Part shown: positions 46,905-59,924 of the stretch, piece after piece
Numbering within the stretch: position 1 is the stretch's first letter
How the letters are laid out: the number at the start of each line of letters is the position of its first letter
Source of the DNA: Sepiola atlantica
Lineage: Eukaryota > Mollusca > Cephalopoda > Sepiida > Sepiolidae
Direction of reading: 5' to 3'
NCBI GenBank assembly: GCA_963556195.1
Contig: OY744529.1
Coordinates: 57,145,080 to 57,209,079, forward strand
DNA length: 64,000 nucleotides
The notes under the pieces: generated by a model
What the model saw: only the letters and a program-made list of their open reading frames with translations
What the model was told of the DNA's origin: nothing
Databases searched by the model: none
Translations under genes and position numbers: made by a program

Positions 46905-47058
46905 CTCTAAACTACAGCTGAACTCCGAGCAGTTTGGGGCTTACCAGTACGCTGGCAACTCTCCGCTGATGTGAGGCCATTTTTAAATCTGTTGAACCAC
47001 TCCTTAATTTGTGTTACACCCATCGCATCATCTTCCAAACACAGCTGAATCAAACGCG
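46905..47058 (-). pseudogene. Mariner-like transposase N-terminal (HTH) fragment
   Basis: Minus strand: RLIQLCLEDDAM, GVTQIKEWFNRFKNG, TSAESCQRTGKPQTARSS, AVV then a stop and RVRKK. This matches the region following the first helix-turn-helix of mariner/SETMAR-type transposases, where W-xx-RF-K-G is followed by an S-E/D-x-x-R-x-G-R/K-P linker. The DDE catalytic domain is absent. The fragment sits between the inverted arms of the foldback. Confidence 0.7.
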
Positions 47059-47271
47059 ACAGTGGGGATGAACACCATTTTAAAAGAAGACTTTCAGAGG
47101 TGTTTCCGCCAGTGTTTCGATCCGTGGGCTAAGTGTGTGCAAGCATAAGAGGCCTACTTTGAAGGGGATTAGGGTCCCAGCCCGGTCACGTATTTGAAAT
47201 ATTTTTCTGGCCTATTGTCGAATACGTAAATCAAACAAATTAGATTTTCTACGTTTTGGGTGACTATATCG

Positions 47272-47306
47272 TTTTTAGTATGGGCTATGTTAGCCCATAC
47301 TAAAAA
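47272..47306. repeat. Perfect 16-bp hairpin with 3-nt loop
   Basis: tttttagtatgggcta, loop tgt, tagcccatactaaaaa. It is intact although the surrounding foldback is diverged. Confidence 0.9.
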
Positions 47307-47360
47307 AAATATATTTCAATCACCTGAATTACTTAAACTGAAATGGGTTTGGTTTTCAAG

Positions 47361-48899
47361 TAGCGCAAATAAGCAAATAGTAATCCTCATCTAAAAATGG
47401 CGTAAGATCCAATTTTGAAACTATTTCCCAATAATAAAAACTACTGCACAAAAAAGCAAATGTGACCCAAAAATATCCGTTAAGCTTTTCACGGTCAGAG
47501 AAAGAAAACCCTCCGAACTAAGGCAATTGTTATTGTGTTCCCATCAATGGACATCTTTTGTAAGTACAAAAATTCTAATTTCCCTATTTTGTGTCGTTTC
47601 AAAATAATTATGTCCTAATAACAATTTATTTTCATGAAAATTTCTGATAAAATAGTATTAATTATTATTTATTTAGCAAAAAACATTTCTGTGTTTTTTT
47701 CTAATAATTATTGTGAAAATATAATGAGTAAAGATTAGTGTATGTCAGCCTCCCACAATGGAAACTACTCTCTTTTTTTCTCGGTTCGTTCGGAGGGTGT
47801 TTTTAGTGTCACACGGAGTTAGCATTGGATGCAAACGAGAGTATGTTCTTAAGAAACATATAACAAAACATTGTTTTTTAAAAATGTTTTACCAGTTGAT
47901 CGCAGCGTTACTGCTCTTGGTCTGAGGTGTAACGAAAATAGGTCACAAATAAATAGTTAAAGTAAGAAGAAGTTTCTGACAAATATTCCAGGTGTATTTC
48001 TGGGAATATAAAACTAAGATGTATTTGTTTAATAATAGTAATACTTGAATATGGTCTAACTTCTAAGAAAAGAAAAGAAGAAAGAGTCTTCGTCGATATG
48101 GCATAAGTATACATTTTTATTTCTGTTCTTAAGTAGCATTCGCCGGGAAAGATAGGTTTAGGTGTGACCGAAACAGTACTAAAACGCAAAGGTGGCGTTT
48201 GTTGGAAACGATAAGTAACAGTATGTTAAAAAGTTTTTAAAAAGACGGACAAAGAAAGAAAATATGTCCCGCCATGTGCGATCTACTAATTTATATGTTT
48301 CTCTTCGTTAATCGTATCTTTGTGTTCTACAGAAAGTGAAAGTGTAAATTACAGGGGAAGGTGTGAATAATCGTATATGAACACACAAACGTAAGTTACC
48401 GAATGTTCCCGATGGGACGCAGGAAACCAAGGTTACGTTGTTACAGAAATTCTATAAGGAGAAAATATGTATGCGAACAGTTATGAATGCATCCGGTATG
48501 AAAAAAGCCGATTATCCTGCAATTCTGGAATGTATAAAAAAACATCTCTGGGATAGCCAATCAAATCGTGACAAAAGCAGAAGGAAGCGACTGTATTGAG
48601 GTCGTAAAAGTATAGCAGAAAAAAGTCAATAGCAAGTCAGAAAAAAGAAAAATTGACGGCGGTATCAAGAAAAAGTATTCTATGAATATTATGTCCCGGT
48701 GTAAGGTAGTGGTCGATGCAGTAGATTTTTGCGAAAGAGCAAAATTTTCTCCGACTTCCTGTACGTATGACTATGCTAGGAACGACGGCAAAAATGTAGA
48801 AATTACTAAAAAGCGAACGGAACGGACACATATTTAATGGAAATACGCATCAAGTGTTTCCATAAACCATGAGCATAACGGAATTCTTTTTATCGCTCA
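47361..48899. other. Spacer, nothing recognised
   Basis: About 1.5 kb without a recognised gene, repeat or transposon protein. Short frames on both strands lack motifs. Confidence 0.4.
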
Positions 48900-49449
48900 T
48901 CTTTACAGACCCATTATGACTGATAATGAAGAGGAAAATTGATTTTACTTCATTATATACATAATTTAGATTCATGCAAAGGGTGAAAAAACGGGTGAAA
49001 GCCCTTCGTAAAAATTCAGAAACCTCCGATGTTTGTGCAATTTTAACAAAAGTATCCGACATAAATATTTAATTATTTCTTAAATTTCAGTTTATTCTGG
49101 AGTATTTGAAAGGGTTTTTATTAATATGGGCACAGCATCTTATTTAAAAATTCAAATATTTAAAATTTGCATTGAATTTGATCAATAGTGAGTAAACATG
49201 AATTTAGCTACATTCCCGTTAATTTCAATTTCTTCTTAAGACTTCTCAAGCTTACGCTTTAAATTTGAGACATTTTCGAGAATACAAATCACATAATGGA
49301 TTGTGCTCAATATTGGAATAATAATTCTTGACATAAAGTTTAGTAAGATTATATGAAAGTTGTAATATTTGTAAGTAGACCTGAAAGTGGTGCGAAATGG
49401 TTATGCTTGGATAAGTCATTCTACGCTTCATGAAACAGGTATTCTTCTA

Positions 49450-49450
<1 letters not shown>
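48900..49450 (+). repeat. Dispersed repeat, copy 2 of 3, ending at (TA)n
   Basis: Aligned with 38500-38970 and 63615-64000 through gggtgaaagcccttcgtaaa, tttcagtttattctggagta, aaaatttgcattgaatttga and acataatggatt. Its acaggtattcttct end runs directly into (TA)n at 49451-49505. Confidence 0.65.
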
Positions 49451-49509
<59 letters not shown>

Positions 49510-49537
49510 TCTAGATGCATAAAAGGTTGGCCTAATA

Positions 49538-49736
49538 CAGGGGTGGGCACACTACGGCCCGCGGGCCGCATGCGGCCCTTCAAAATGCTAGTAAATGAAA
49601 ATGGTTGCATTTTCGCTTTGCAATCCATATATTTCGGTTATTTCAGATATCATTTATATTGGAAAATATACTATGCGACTCAGTAAAATTTATTTTTTTA
49701 ATGTGGCCCTTGCTCTGAAAAGTTTGCCCACCCCTG
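49538..49736. mobile_element. hAT-type MITE
   Basis: Terminal inverted repeats caggggtgggcacact at 49538 and agtttgcccacccctg at 49736, the classic hAT-style ends. Internal ggcccgcgggccgcatgcgg lies near the left end and tgtggcccttgctctgaaa near the right end. Flanks gcctaata (49530-49537) and gcctaaag (49737-49744) agree at 6 of 8 bases, consistent with an aged 8-bp target duplication. No transposase. Confidence 0.85.
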
Positions 49737-49926
49737 GCCTAAAGTGGTGCACTGCCAATTTTAGGTCCCGCATCATATCGACTAAGATAGCTACACCGAC
49801 CTGACTCTAGACGCATCAGGTTGCCTCCTTGATAGCGTTTAGCTACGCACATCGACATTGTAAATTTTTTATTTTTTAAGTTATCAAATTCGACAGCTGT
49901 TATAGAGACAGGTAAGCAGACATCAA

Positions 49927-49929
<3 letters not shown>

Positions 49930-49990
<61 letters not shown>
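49930..49990. repeat. (TA)n microsatellite
   Basis: About 30 TA units. Confidence 0.97.
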
Positions 49991-49991
<1 letters not shown>

Positions 49992-51539
49992 CAAACAAAT
50001 AGATACTATCATAATTGTCATGTATTTGTTACAGGAAGTTCATGACTCATGCAATATTTTAACAAATTAATTTTAGGCGGCATCTTTGGTATTTATATAA
50101 TTTGTGATTATTTATACCATTAGATTCATAGAAATATATGAAATATTTATATCGGATGAACATTGATTTGATAAGAATTTCATATCAGGCATTAACTGAA
50201 TCACATCAACTATTAAAGACGATATGAATAATAAATGTGTTGATGTTTGAAGATTGCAAGGGGGATGAAACACAATAAAATATCTATATAATAAATTGAT
50301 AGCAAACAGTTTGTCGACTTCTGTCATCGGCATGTTCCTTCCTTCCTTCCTTCCTCCCTCCCTTCATTCCTTCCTTCCTGGAAAATTAATATTTCATTCT
50401 GAATAGTCATTTCTTCTTGTGGCTCATGGCACCATCTTTCCCGAGCAATAAAATGTAATTTCATTTCAATCGTTTCAGAAAATACTTTGTCTAACTATGA
50501 ATAGTATATTTACATGGATACGATCTTTGGTATCAGCAGCAATTTTAAATTAAAATTGACACGATCTTTGTTACGGCAGCTACATTAAAAATAGTGAATA
50601 CATTTTTGCATTTAATATTAATAAAGAATGGTTAAATAATATATTATTAATAATACAGAATGTGAGGTGCAAACATATAGGACATCGCTAGAAGCTTTCG
50701 AAATTCACTGCCACATGTGATTACATTACGTACCACTCGTAACCAGTATCAAGAACATCTGAATTATCTTATAATACTGCGTTAGCAATCTTAAAGATTG
50801 TTCTTTGTGACGTTTTTATTGGCTATTCGGTTTTTGTATGGACGCCACTTTCGTTAATAATACGTTTTTTTTTATCTGCTTGCAAACATTTTCTTCTCCT
50901 ATGTCTGATCGCATAATTAATTGCAAGTTAGGGTTTACATTTATTTTTGGTTTGTGAGATCCGTTATTTATTTAAAACTATATTTTCTCTTATATAAACA
51001 TTTTTCCGGTACGGTTTGTTATAATAGTCAAGTTATCATTTTCTTTCCTTATTTTTAGATAGCTGACACTTACAAATCAGTTATGACAGAATCTTTTCCA
51101 AATTTAATTATAATTTGAAACAAATTGTTATAAAAGTATAACTAACTTATTAAGGTTATATTGTGTGAATCTCTATTCATAGAATGATTGCAAATTAAAC
51201 GCTTCCAACATTATCGATGTGTTATCGATTTACTAAGATTCGCTCATAATTGTAAAACCAGACATGAATTTCGCTGAAAATTAAAATAACTCTTTGAAAA
51301 ATAGATATTTTGGAGTAGCATCTTAGGAAGACAAGAATCTTTGTAGATAATAACCAATGCAGCAACCAAAGAATGCTGTTTAGGTAATAGCAGCGGAGAG
51401 GGAGAATATATTATCCACAAAACTGATTATATCGTTTTTTACGTAAGTTCACTCCAAACAAGGCACCATGCCAATGAGACGTAATGAGCTAGTGTGAATT
51501 AGGGGCATCATAAGTGGGGAGTTGTTTAGCAAGATGTTT
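49991..51539. other. Spacer with (CTTC)n
   Basis: A CTTC/CCTT tract lies at 50336-50379. No gene, RNA or transposon was recognised in the rest. Confidence 0.45.
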
Positions 51540-54250
51540 GTCTACATTACATTCAAACTTCTGCATGTTAATACATTCAGGGAAACAGGAAGCAGGAAGA
51601 GAATTCCAAAAGGCTAGCAGTACGAGGAAAGAAGCTATTAGAGTAAAACTGCTCTCGGAATCTGGGGATCTCTACAAGGAAGGACCTGTATCTTGCTAAC
51701 TGAATTGGGTATCAAGGGTATTTACGTAGATGAGGCACAAGTACAGCAAACTTGTCAGAGCACATTCTATTAAATAACTTGTAAAACCATCACAAGGATG
51801 ATACATTGCGTCGATGGGACTCTTCCCAGGAGGGAGAGGCTAGTGGTTAGTGCACCAGCCGAGATGTTACAACAATACTCTATGCATGGACGAATAGTGG
51901 CTTTGTAGAGATATAAGATACTTGCAGGTGTAAGACATTTCTACATCTCACCTTCTTTGCAGCAGACAATGATTTCGATGTATTTGTTCCAATCCATGTG
52001 ATCTATGAATGTTATTTTGAATGATGAACTATCAGGTAGGGTGCTACTAGCCATAGCAATCGGTGGTGTGAAAAGTATTTTATAATCGTTAGAACTTTTC
52101 TTAGTAGCATAACATGTCACCATCTATTTATATCCCCATTCAATTACAGACTGGAAGTCATTTTCTAAGAAGTCAGCCATTGCCTTAGATGTTTGTGTGT
52201 GTTAGTTTCCCTTACATGTCAGGAATAGAGTGTAGTTTCGTCAGCAAATACACCAATCTCGGAGACAATTTCATTAAGGGGGTCGTTCATAAAGATCAGG
52301 AATAATCACGACTCAAGGATCGACTCTTGGGGCACACCCACTTTAACATAATGTTGTTTAGATGTACGACCATCAAGGACAACCTAGATCTTTCTTTTTG
52401 CTGGAAAAGATTTGATTGTATTAAATATCGTTCAGTAATAGAGTACGAACTAATTTTCGGGAGAAGACCATCATGCCAGACTCTGTCAAAAGCCTTGGAT
52501 ATATCAAGCGCTACTGCTCTCGCTTCACCAGCTTCGTCTAGTGTATTGTATATGCAGTCCGAGATTACTGTTATCTGCAGTAGAATGTGCTTGCCTAAAT
52601 CCATAGTGTTAGTCAGAACTAAGTTTAGCATGAACGAGGTAGTGGACTAACGCTAGATTAATTAATGATTCAAAGACTTTAGTGAAAAGCGATAGGAGAT
52701 TGGTAGGGCGATACGTTTGCGGATCAGTTCTTTCGCTATAATATTTGAACACTGGTACCACAGAGGCAATTCTCCAACTATCAGGGAAGCAATATTCGGC
52801 AATATGAAGAGTTTAGAGATGACGGGGGCAAGCATAGCAGTGTAGTTCTATAAGATTAAAGCAGGGAAAGATATAGCTCACATGCTTTAGAAATGTCGAG
52901 TTTTTATGATATCTCGAACATGGGAAGGGGTGATAACAAAATCGTTAACTGTGGCTTCAGTCCGCAGTGGAAAGTTTGGGAAGGAGTGCTTAATGGAGTT
53001 TAATGTGGAGTTCAAGGCGAACCGCTGGGAAAGCATTTCAGCCTTATCAGATGTCGTTTAGGCATCATTATTGTAATTTGATAGCGGGGAAATCGTGGTT
53101 GCACATTATTCACTACACTATTATAGATTTTTCAGAAATTGCGAATTCCTAATTTCTATGACTAAATGCGTTTTCTGGTTATTTCGGTATACATACTCTT
53201 AGGCTATTTTATTCTTCCAATAATTTCTTGATGCAATAAATGTTTATCTATTTGAATCAGACTTATGGCGGTTGAATCGCCGGAATGATGCGTGGGTTAA
53301 AGTGAACCATCGTGGAAAGTCGGGCTAGCTATAGAATTTCCGCACGCGGATATGTGCTTAAATGTCTACCTTGACTCATTAAGTTGCCTCATTTGAACAT
53401 TACTCAGCAGGGAGAGACAATATATTATTCCATGGGTCGTCTCTGAATGTATAGTATCTTGCGTTTTAAGTAACGGTTCTCAGCTTGAGGTCTAAAGTGT
53501 CGATATCGTGATCAGCGTCCCGAAGTAGGCTATGAGCATTCGTCACACAAGCCTCAGGCAGTGTTGTCAAGAATAGATCGAGAAGTTAGGCTTGCTGATC
53601 CTCATGGTCAGGCAGACGGGTCGGGAAAGTGACTGTCTGTGAAAGGAAATGTGCAATAGATAAAATATGCATGATGTCACCAGCTTTCTATATAGCTCGA
53701 GAACCCAAGCTGATCTATATGGTGGACATCAACATCCTTAAATACATGTATTTGGTTACTCGGATCTAAACAGAGTGCTACATCAATACTATCTGAGACA
53801 CAGTTAAGGAAGGCACAGTCCTGGGTCGAAGGAGAACGGCAGAGAAAGTATAAGTAACTGACGCTGTGTTTATCTAAAACATGTAGGCCTGATTATCTGA
53901 TGCTAGGCTATGCTCTCTAATCAAAGGAAGGATGTTACAAATATAAACACTGAGTCCGTGCATATGTTTATCTGAGTCCTAACGGCAGGGATCAAAGTGG
54001 TGAGAAGCGATTGAGGAGTGAAGGTTAGGTTCACGTAGTGCTAGGATTTCTGAGGCGTTTACTATAATAAATGATTCTACATCATCGAAGTTAGTCCTAA
54101 GCCATCGGATATTTGTGAAAGAGAGCATCAAGAGAGGAAGCGATGTGATAGATATTTGGGGGAGAGGGGCGTCTGGTTTGATCGTTTTTCTTTTTATTGT
54201 CATGGGTTTGGACAGATTGGGTTTATGTTGATTGTAAGAAGACAAAGTTC
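51540..54250 (-). pseudogene. Decayed CR1/jockey-superfamily LINE (APE and RT)
   Basis: Minus strand, right to left: APE start SFTNIRWLRTNFDDVESFI and EILALREPNLHSSIASHHFD (54,120-53,990), then IHVFKDVDVHHIDQLGF near 53,740 where GDFN-HH is usual. RT blocks follow: CFPDSWRIASVVPVFKY near 52,770, TKVFESLINLALVHYLV, then palm A ARAVALDISKAFDRVWHDGL near 52,490. Palm C is GVFADETTLYS near 52,225 (FADE for YADD). The thumb (SLYKATIRPCIEYCCN near 51,890) and the C-terminal FWNSLPASCFPE block (51,590) close it. The stretch 52,980-53,400 is poorly readable. Frameshifts and the FADE change mark it as inactive. Related to the fragment at 18.5 kb. Confidence 0.85.
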
Positions 54251-56898
54251 ACACACTTGAAATGAAAACAACTTGGACTTGAGTCCAGTTACGTATGTGA
54301 TTGTGTCAGAAAATGTAACGGATTTTGATGTTTACGTATCCGTAAGACAAACAAATGCGATTAACGTAATTCTCCTATAGGACAAAATAAATTGAATAAT
54401 AGGATTAGGAATCGGGATTTCACCCACACTTTTCAGGATACTATTGTTGAGCGTCAATGTCATGACGACATTCTAAGCAAGTCAACAATTTATAATAATG
54501 TCATCAACGGTAAAAAATTAACGCGTATCAATAAGACTGTGAAATGGAAATAATGAACATACGTTGTTCTAATACTCTGCCAGGTGACAAAAACAGCTGG
54601 TGACACTAGGCATGACAGTACCGCCATAGTCATCGATAATGTGTTACCATTTCTGGTTTTGAAAACGAAATAACAAAATAATCGCAAAATAGAATTAAGA
54701 AACGTTTTCAGATTGAACAGAAAAATGAATGAATCGAATTTAAAAGAAATCTGATTGAGTATATGGGATTTTGTATTGAAGAAAAGATTCTTTAATACGA
54801 TAGGGGCGCGTGATTAAATAAATGTTATTTTAGTTTAGGTAAAAATAGACAATTATACTTCTGTAAAGGCATGAATTGCTTGTTATTTTAAGCCATTTTA
54901 AAGTGACGAATAGTAAGTTATTAACTACTATAATTGAAGTGTAATCGCAAAAAAAACATGTTTAAGATTCGAAGAAAAAAATGTACCAGAGTAAAATAAC
55001 AAGAAAATGTTTATTTACTTGCAAAATGAGTTTTAATGGAGATAAATCCACTTGTATTATTGAATTATTCGTAGTACTATTCTCATAACATTTCGACAGA
55101 TGTAACAGTCGGCCTTATTATCGTGAAACTTGTCGAACTCGGGAATCTGTTTTATGTCGAACCTTGGAATATGTACTGAATTTAAAAAGGAAACTTTTCT
55201 TTAATTAACTGGGGTAGGTTGTTCTCATTCTGTCAGCCATAAAACGAAAAAAAAAAGAAGAAAATCCAGAGTCATTAAACGATACATCCGATGAGAACTA
55301 AAATACTTGTAGTGTCTGTCGAATGATGACGCTTCAGGCGACAGGCAACAGCCCATTACTTCTCCGAAAGACGGCGATATTGCCTAGTATGATAGCCAAC
55401 GGAAATCATACAGATACTAGACTTAGAAACGAATACAAATCAAAGTATTGTCATCATCTATGAGACGGATGAACTCGTTGGTTTCTCTGTTCGATCATCG
55501 ACTAACTTGTTAGCGTACATCTCAACAGATAAAGAGTAAAAACCCCTTCGTTTCATTTCAGAATCATTTTAGAAAAGCTGCTCTCCTTTCAAGACTGCAC
55601 AAAGAAAGAAGTAAAAGGAAGTTAGTGTGTGTGTGTCTGTGTGTGTGTTATTGTATGTGTGTGTGCGTCGTGTATGCAGGAAATGATGTATGTGAACATT
55701 TTTGGTGTATGGGTGTGGGTGTATGTCTGCGCGTATTTTGGTAGAAGCGATGTGTTATTTAATTTTTTTTCTTCAAGAATACACACACGTGTATGCATGA
55801 CGCTGTGAAACTGATTGTTTTCGGTACTGAACATCACTGGTTTATTCTATTTACTGAAAGGATATACTTCCGATTTTATTTGTATATTTTTAATCTAAAA
55901 AGCAGATAAATAGATAGACAGGTAGGGAAAACAAATTAATAATTGTTGTTGCAGATTTTAGTATATCAAATTTACTTGAGAATGTTGAAGGCTTTCAAAT
56001 TTATTTTGAGTGCTCTAGCACTTATTAAGAAATAAACTGGGCAAGACCTCATCGTTCAAAGTCATAGTCATGCCATGTTTGTGAAAAAGCTTTTTGTTGT
56101 GTAGAAAGATACAGGAAAGTGTACACCTTTCCCTGAAATAATCCATTTTTTGATATACGTGCTTATACACAAATACAATATGCGGTGATAGAGTAATGCA
56201 TTTCCTTGTCGTTTCAAACAACGTCGGTTTCCTATCCGAGACGAACTACACATCGTGCTACTATCAGCCTGCGATTTATTTTTACAGGGAAAAATTATTT
56301 ATTGTTACTTTACAAGCAAATAAAAATTTCAAAATAACACTTGATGGCTTCTCATTCAATTTTTAGAAAAAAACATATCTGTTTTTAGTCGAGTTTGTTA
56401 GTTTAGTTGCATCATAGCATCTAGGAAATTAAACCAGAGTTCAGTAAACCCATTGAAATTTCAAATCAACTATTTCGTTATGTGTGTCCATTGTTTCTAG
56501 CTGCTAATTGAAAGAGTATTTCTGCAGCTTCAGATGATGTATATTTCATCCTCAAAAATATCAGTGAGACATTTAGAAAATCCCATAGTATATTCGATCA
56601 CTTAAAAAAAATAGATGTCAAGTGTTTCATAATATAACATTCTATGAACGAGCATGGGCTATCTATTCAGTAATAGGCTGGTTAATATTGTTTATATTTT
56701 CATATTTTGACTTAATTATTAACCTTATATAAAGATCACAAATTTATTTTTCATATTGGTGATCCTGCGTAAATAAATAGATATTTTCACAGACAAATGT
56801 ACGTGTGTATAGATATATCCGTAGGATTAATAACAATTTCATGTGTGTACGCATGTACGGTTAAGTAGAAGATTCACTCAGTATGACGAACGAATTTG
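54251..56898. other. Long spacer, nothing recognised
   Basis: A TG-rich tract lies at 55625-55670. The rest is AT-rich DNA without recognised repeats or motifs. Minus-strand frames at 55622-56253 are unremarkable. Confidence 0.4.
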
Positions 56899-56899
56899 C

Positions 56900-56961
<62 letters not shown>

Positions 56962-57321
56962 ATGTTGATGATAAGAAAACACCTGATATCTGAATCTAAA
57001 TCGATGTGTTTGTTGTGTGTGTCGTTATTTGTACCGCGCCAGTGAAAATGAAATGAACACACTGCTGAATCATTTTAAAAGTTGTGTCTCATAATACACA
57101 GGCTAAATGTGATCCTCAATTTGGTATTGATGACTTACCTTCCCAGATAATTCTATTTGAAAAAAATGAAACAGGATTGAACTAATTATTAGCTTATTCC
57201 GCGTGTTAAAAATGCATTTAAAACATTAAAGGGTAGTCGAAATAGCGAGGATATATAAAATATAATTAATTTAAACATAGAAATTTATACGGTTATATTT
57301 GAAATAATTTCAAATAAAGTC

Positions 57322-57395
<74 letters not shown>
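56899..57395. repeat. (TA)n and (TG)n tracts
   Basis: (TA)n at 56899-56936 with (TG)n to 56961, and a long (TA)n at 57324-57395. Confidence 0.97.
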
Positions 57396-57397
<2 letters not shown>

Positions 57398-58304
57398 CGC
57401 TAGGTATTTGTTCACAGGAGCTAATCCAGTGAATCTTTTCTGTATTGATATAATAGTGCTCAATAACAAATAAAACTATATATTTATTTAATTGACCAAC
57501 CAGAAATATATATATAAATATATGTATATATATATATGTGTGTGAGTATGTTAGTGTGTGTGTATGTGCGTATGGGTGCATGTGCGATGCAATGTGTGTG
57601 GTGCATGCTTTTCTTTGTCAAATCTTCCACGGTGTCTGAAACCTGTTGCTCGTTATCTCCTCTTTGCATCTCGACACCCAATTCGAAATTTGCATTCACA
57701 GAGTCAGAAAGTCTCCCAGGCAAATGCGATCCACGCCAACATCTGTTACTCTTCACTTGGGCCTTATTCTTGTTTTAATCTCTAATTCGTTGCGGTTAAC
57801 GAGCTTTACAGATAGAATTTCAAAATGACTAAGAAATCTAATATTCTTCCACGCTATAAACACCCAATGTACACGACAGTAACTTATTACTTTGGGAACA
57901 GACCCACGAGTAGTTTTATCTTTTCCTTTCTTTCCCTTTTCTAATTTCAATTTTCTTTGTTGGTCGATTAACGTAAGTTTTTTTTTCAGTTTTCATTTCT
58001 CATCTTTTTCGTTTTATATAGACTTGCGTGTTTTTTAATTTATCATTTTTCCTACTTTCCGCAATGTACAGTCTTTCTTTTTGTGGCTTACTTTCACATA
58101 TTATACGCTTGCCTCGTTGTTTTTCAATTAAAATTTCCTGTTGAGCTACGACACCGTTTATTTCTAGTAAGATTTCCAACTGGCAGTTAAATAATGCTAG
58201 ATGCCGGTCTTGAAACTTTCTCAGCAATCGCGTTCCGTTCATTAGAGGTTTTGAAAATTTCCTTTTTAAACCTTAAGCTTGAAACTAAAATATCTCAACA
58301 ACTA
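57396..58304. other. Spacer with short unassigned frames
   Basis: Minus-strand 58000-58242 encodes 80 polar residues starting MNGTRLLRKFQDRHLALF with a lysine-rich end. Plus-strand frames lie at 57536-57828. None shows a known motif. Confidence 0.3.
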
Positions 58305-59024
58305 GATAAACAGTTAATAAACAGTTTTGAAAAGATCTCAAATATCAGACTTTTATAAACGTAACAAATATAAGTGTTAAACTATATATGTGTAGTTTTC
58401 ACGATTTTCTTACTATTACTTGACTTAAATACAACACTGAAATGAAATGATAAACAGTTAATAAACAGTTTTGAAAAGATCTCAAATATCAGACTTTTAT
58501 AAACGCAACAAATATAAGTGTTAAACTATACATGTGTAGTTTTCACGATTTTCTTACTATTACTTGACTTAAATACAACACTGAAATGAAATGATAAACA
58601 GTTAATAAACAGTTTTGAAAAGATCTCAAATATCAGACTTTTATAAACGCAACAAATATAAGTGTTAAACTATATATGTGTAGTTTTCACGATTTTCTTA
58701 CTATTACTTGACTTAAATACAACACTGAAATGAAATGATAAACAGTTAATAAACAGTTTTGAAAAGATCTCAAATATCAGACTTTTATAAACGTAAAAAA
58801 TATAAGTGTTAAACTATACATGTGTAGTTTTCACGATTTTCTTACTATTACTTGACTTAAATACAACACTGAAATGAAATGATAAACAGTTAATAAACAG
58901 TTTTGAAAAGATCTCAAATATCAGACTTTTATAAACGTAAAAAATATAAGTGTTAAACTATATATGTGTAGTTTTCACGATTTTCTTACTATTACTTGAC
59001 TTAAATACAACACTGAAATGAAAT
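58305..59024. repeat. 5 x 144-bp satellite
   Basis: gataaacagttaataaacag starts at 58305, 58449, 58593, 58737 and 58881. Each unit also holds gttttgaaaagatctcaaat, cagacttttataaacg and tagttttcacgattttctta. Units differ at only a few positions (acgtaaca/acgcaaca/acgtaaaa; tatatatg/tatacatg). No frame runs through the array. Confidence 0.97.
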
Positions 59025-59465
59025 GACAACAACTTTTTTATTTCAAAAGAAAGATTTTATTTGATAAGGAATATTATAGACACAAATCTATCATCGTACG
59101 AACTTTTAAATCCTATCTACTATTATCTTTAATATTTGTAAGTAATATATATATATATACATTTTTTAATGAGCATTATTAATTTAACTAGCAAATTTAC
59201 TTGAGAATGCTGAAGTCTTATTGTATATGTACGTTGATCTCTATAAAAATATGATAACTCGTGACTTCATCTTCTCGTGCTAAAAAACAGATTTCCGACT
59301 AACAACCGTTCAAATATTGAACAAGTAAATATACTGACAAGAATAGAAACAGGAAATGCTATACAAATAAGTATATCCCACTTACATACTAATAAAGCAA
59401 GAGTATGATACCATAAACTGCAAACTATATTTAGTTCGCGAAAAATAACATCATAAAAAGTATGT

Positions 59466-59795
59466 ATGCTTACGTTGTTGAAGCGCTTCGGTCAAAAATT
59501 GCCTAGGAAAAAGAATATTGTGGCAAATCCCCGGATAGAGAAACCCTTTTATGTCTTGAAAAACGATTCTGCAAAGAACGGAGAAATCAGAAACCAGCTA
59601 TTCAGCAACATAAGTATCGAGTACAAAAAAGCATCTATTGAGGGTCGTGAGAAGTCTGCTAGACAAAAGACAAATAGATGGAAATATCTTACTTTAATTT
59701 TGGTTGGAGAACTTAACGCAAACAATTATACATGTATTAATTACATTTTCATGAGAGGAAAGCACAGTAGACGAACGCAATTGACATACAAATGA
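59466..59795 (+). CDS. Unrecognised 109-codon ORF upstream of a gypsy relic
   Basis: A basic, Lys/Asn-rich frame beginning MLTLLKRFGQKLPRKKN with no motif I can name. It lies about 130 bp before gag/protease remnants on the same strand, so it may be a gag relic, but the residues give no proof. A chance ORF is possible. Confidence 0.25.
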   Translation: MLTLLKRFGQKLPRKKNIVANPRIEKPFYVLKNDSAKNGEIRNQLFSNISIEYKKASIEGREKSARQKTNRWKYLTLILVGELNANNYTCINYIFMRGKHSRRTQLTYK

Positions 59796-59924
59796 AATAC
59801 CGAAATATAGAAAGTAAAATTAGTCCGAGATTGTCCGAAGAGTTAAACTTAATAAGTAATGAACCCTAACCCCGATCAGCATCGATTAATAGATTTTATT
59901 AACGAACATTTTCACGCCGGAACA

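Larger units (their letters stand above)
46480..47360. mobile_element. Large foldback element with mariner-like insert
   Basis: The inner arms, 46702-46888 and 47054-47233, are inverted copies (ggccagaaaaa-atttcaaat, acgtga-c-g, ggaccctaatcc, agaaacacctctg-aagtct, atggtgttcatccc). The outer blocks ttcattgtaagtaatttaagtg (46498) and its inverse near 47,325-47,345 extend the palindrome. A helix-turn-helix fragment fills the centre. This resembles a non-autonomous foldback transposon. Confidence 0.8.
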
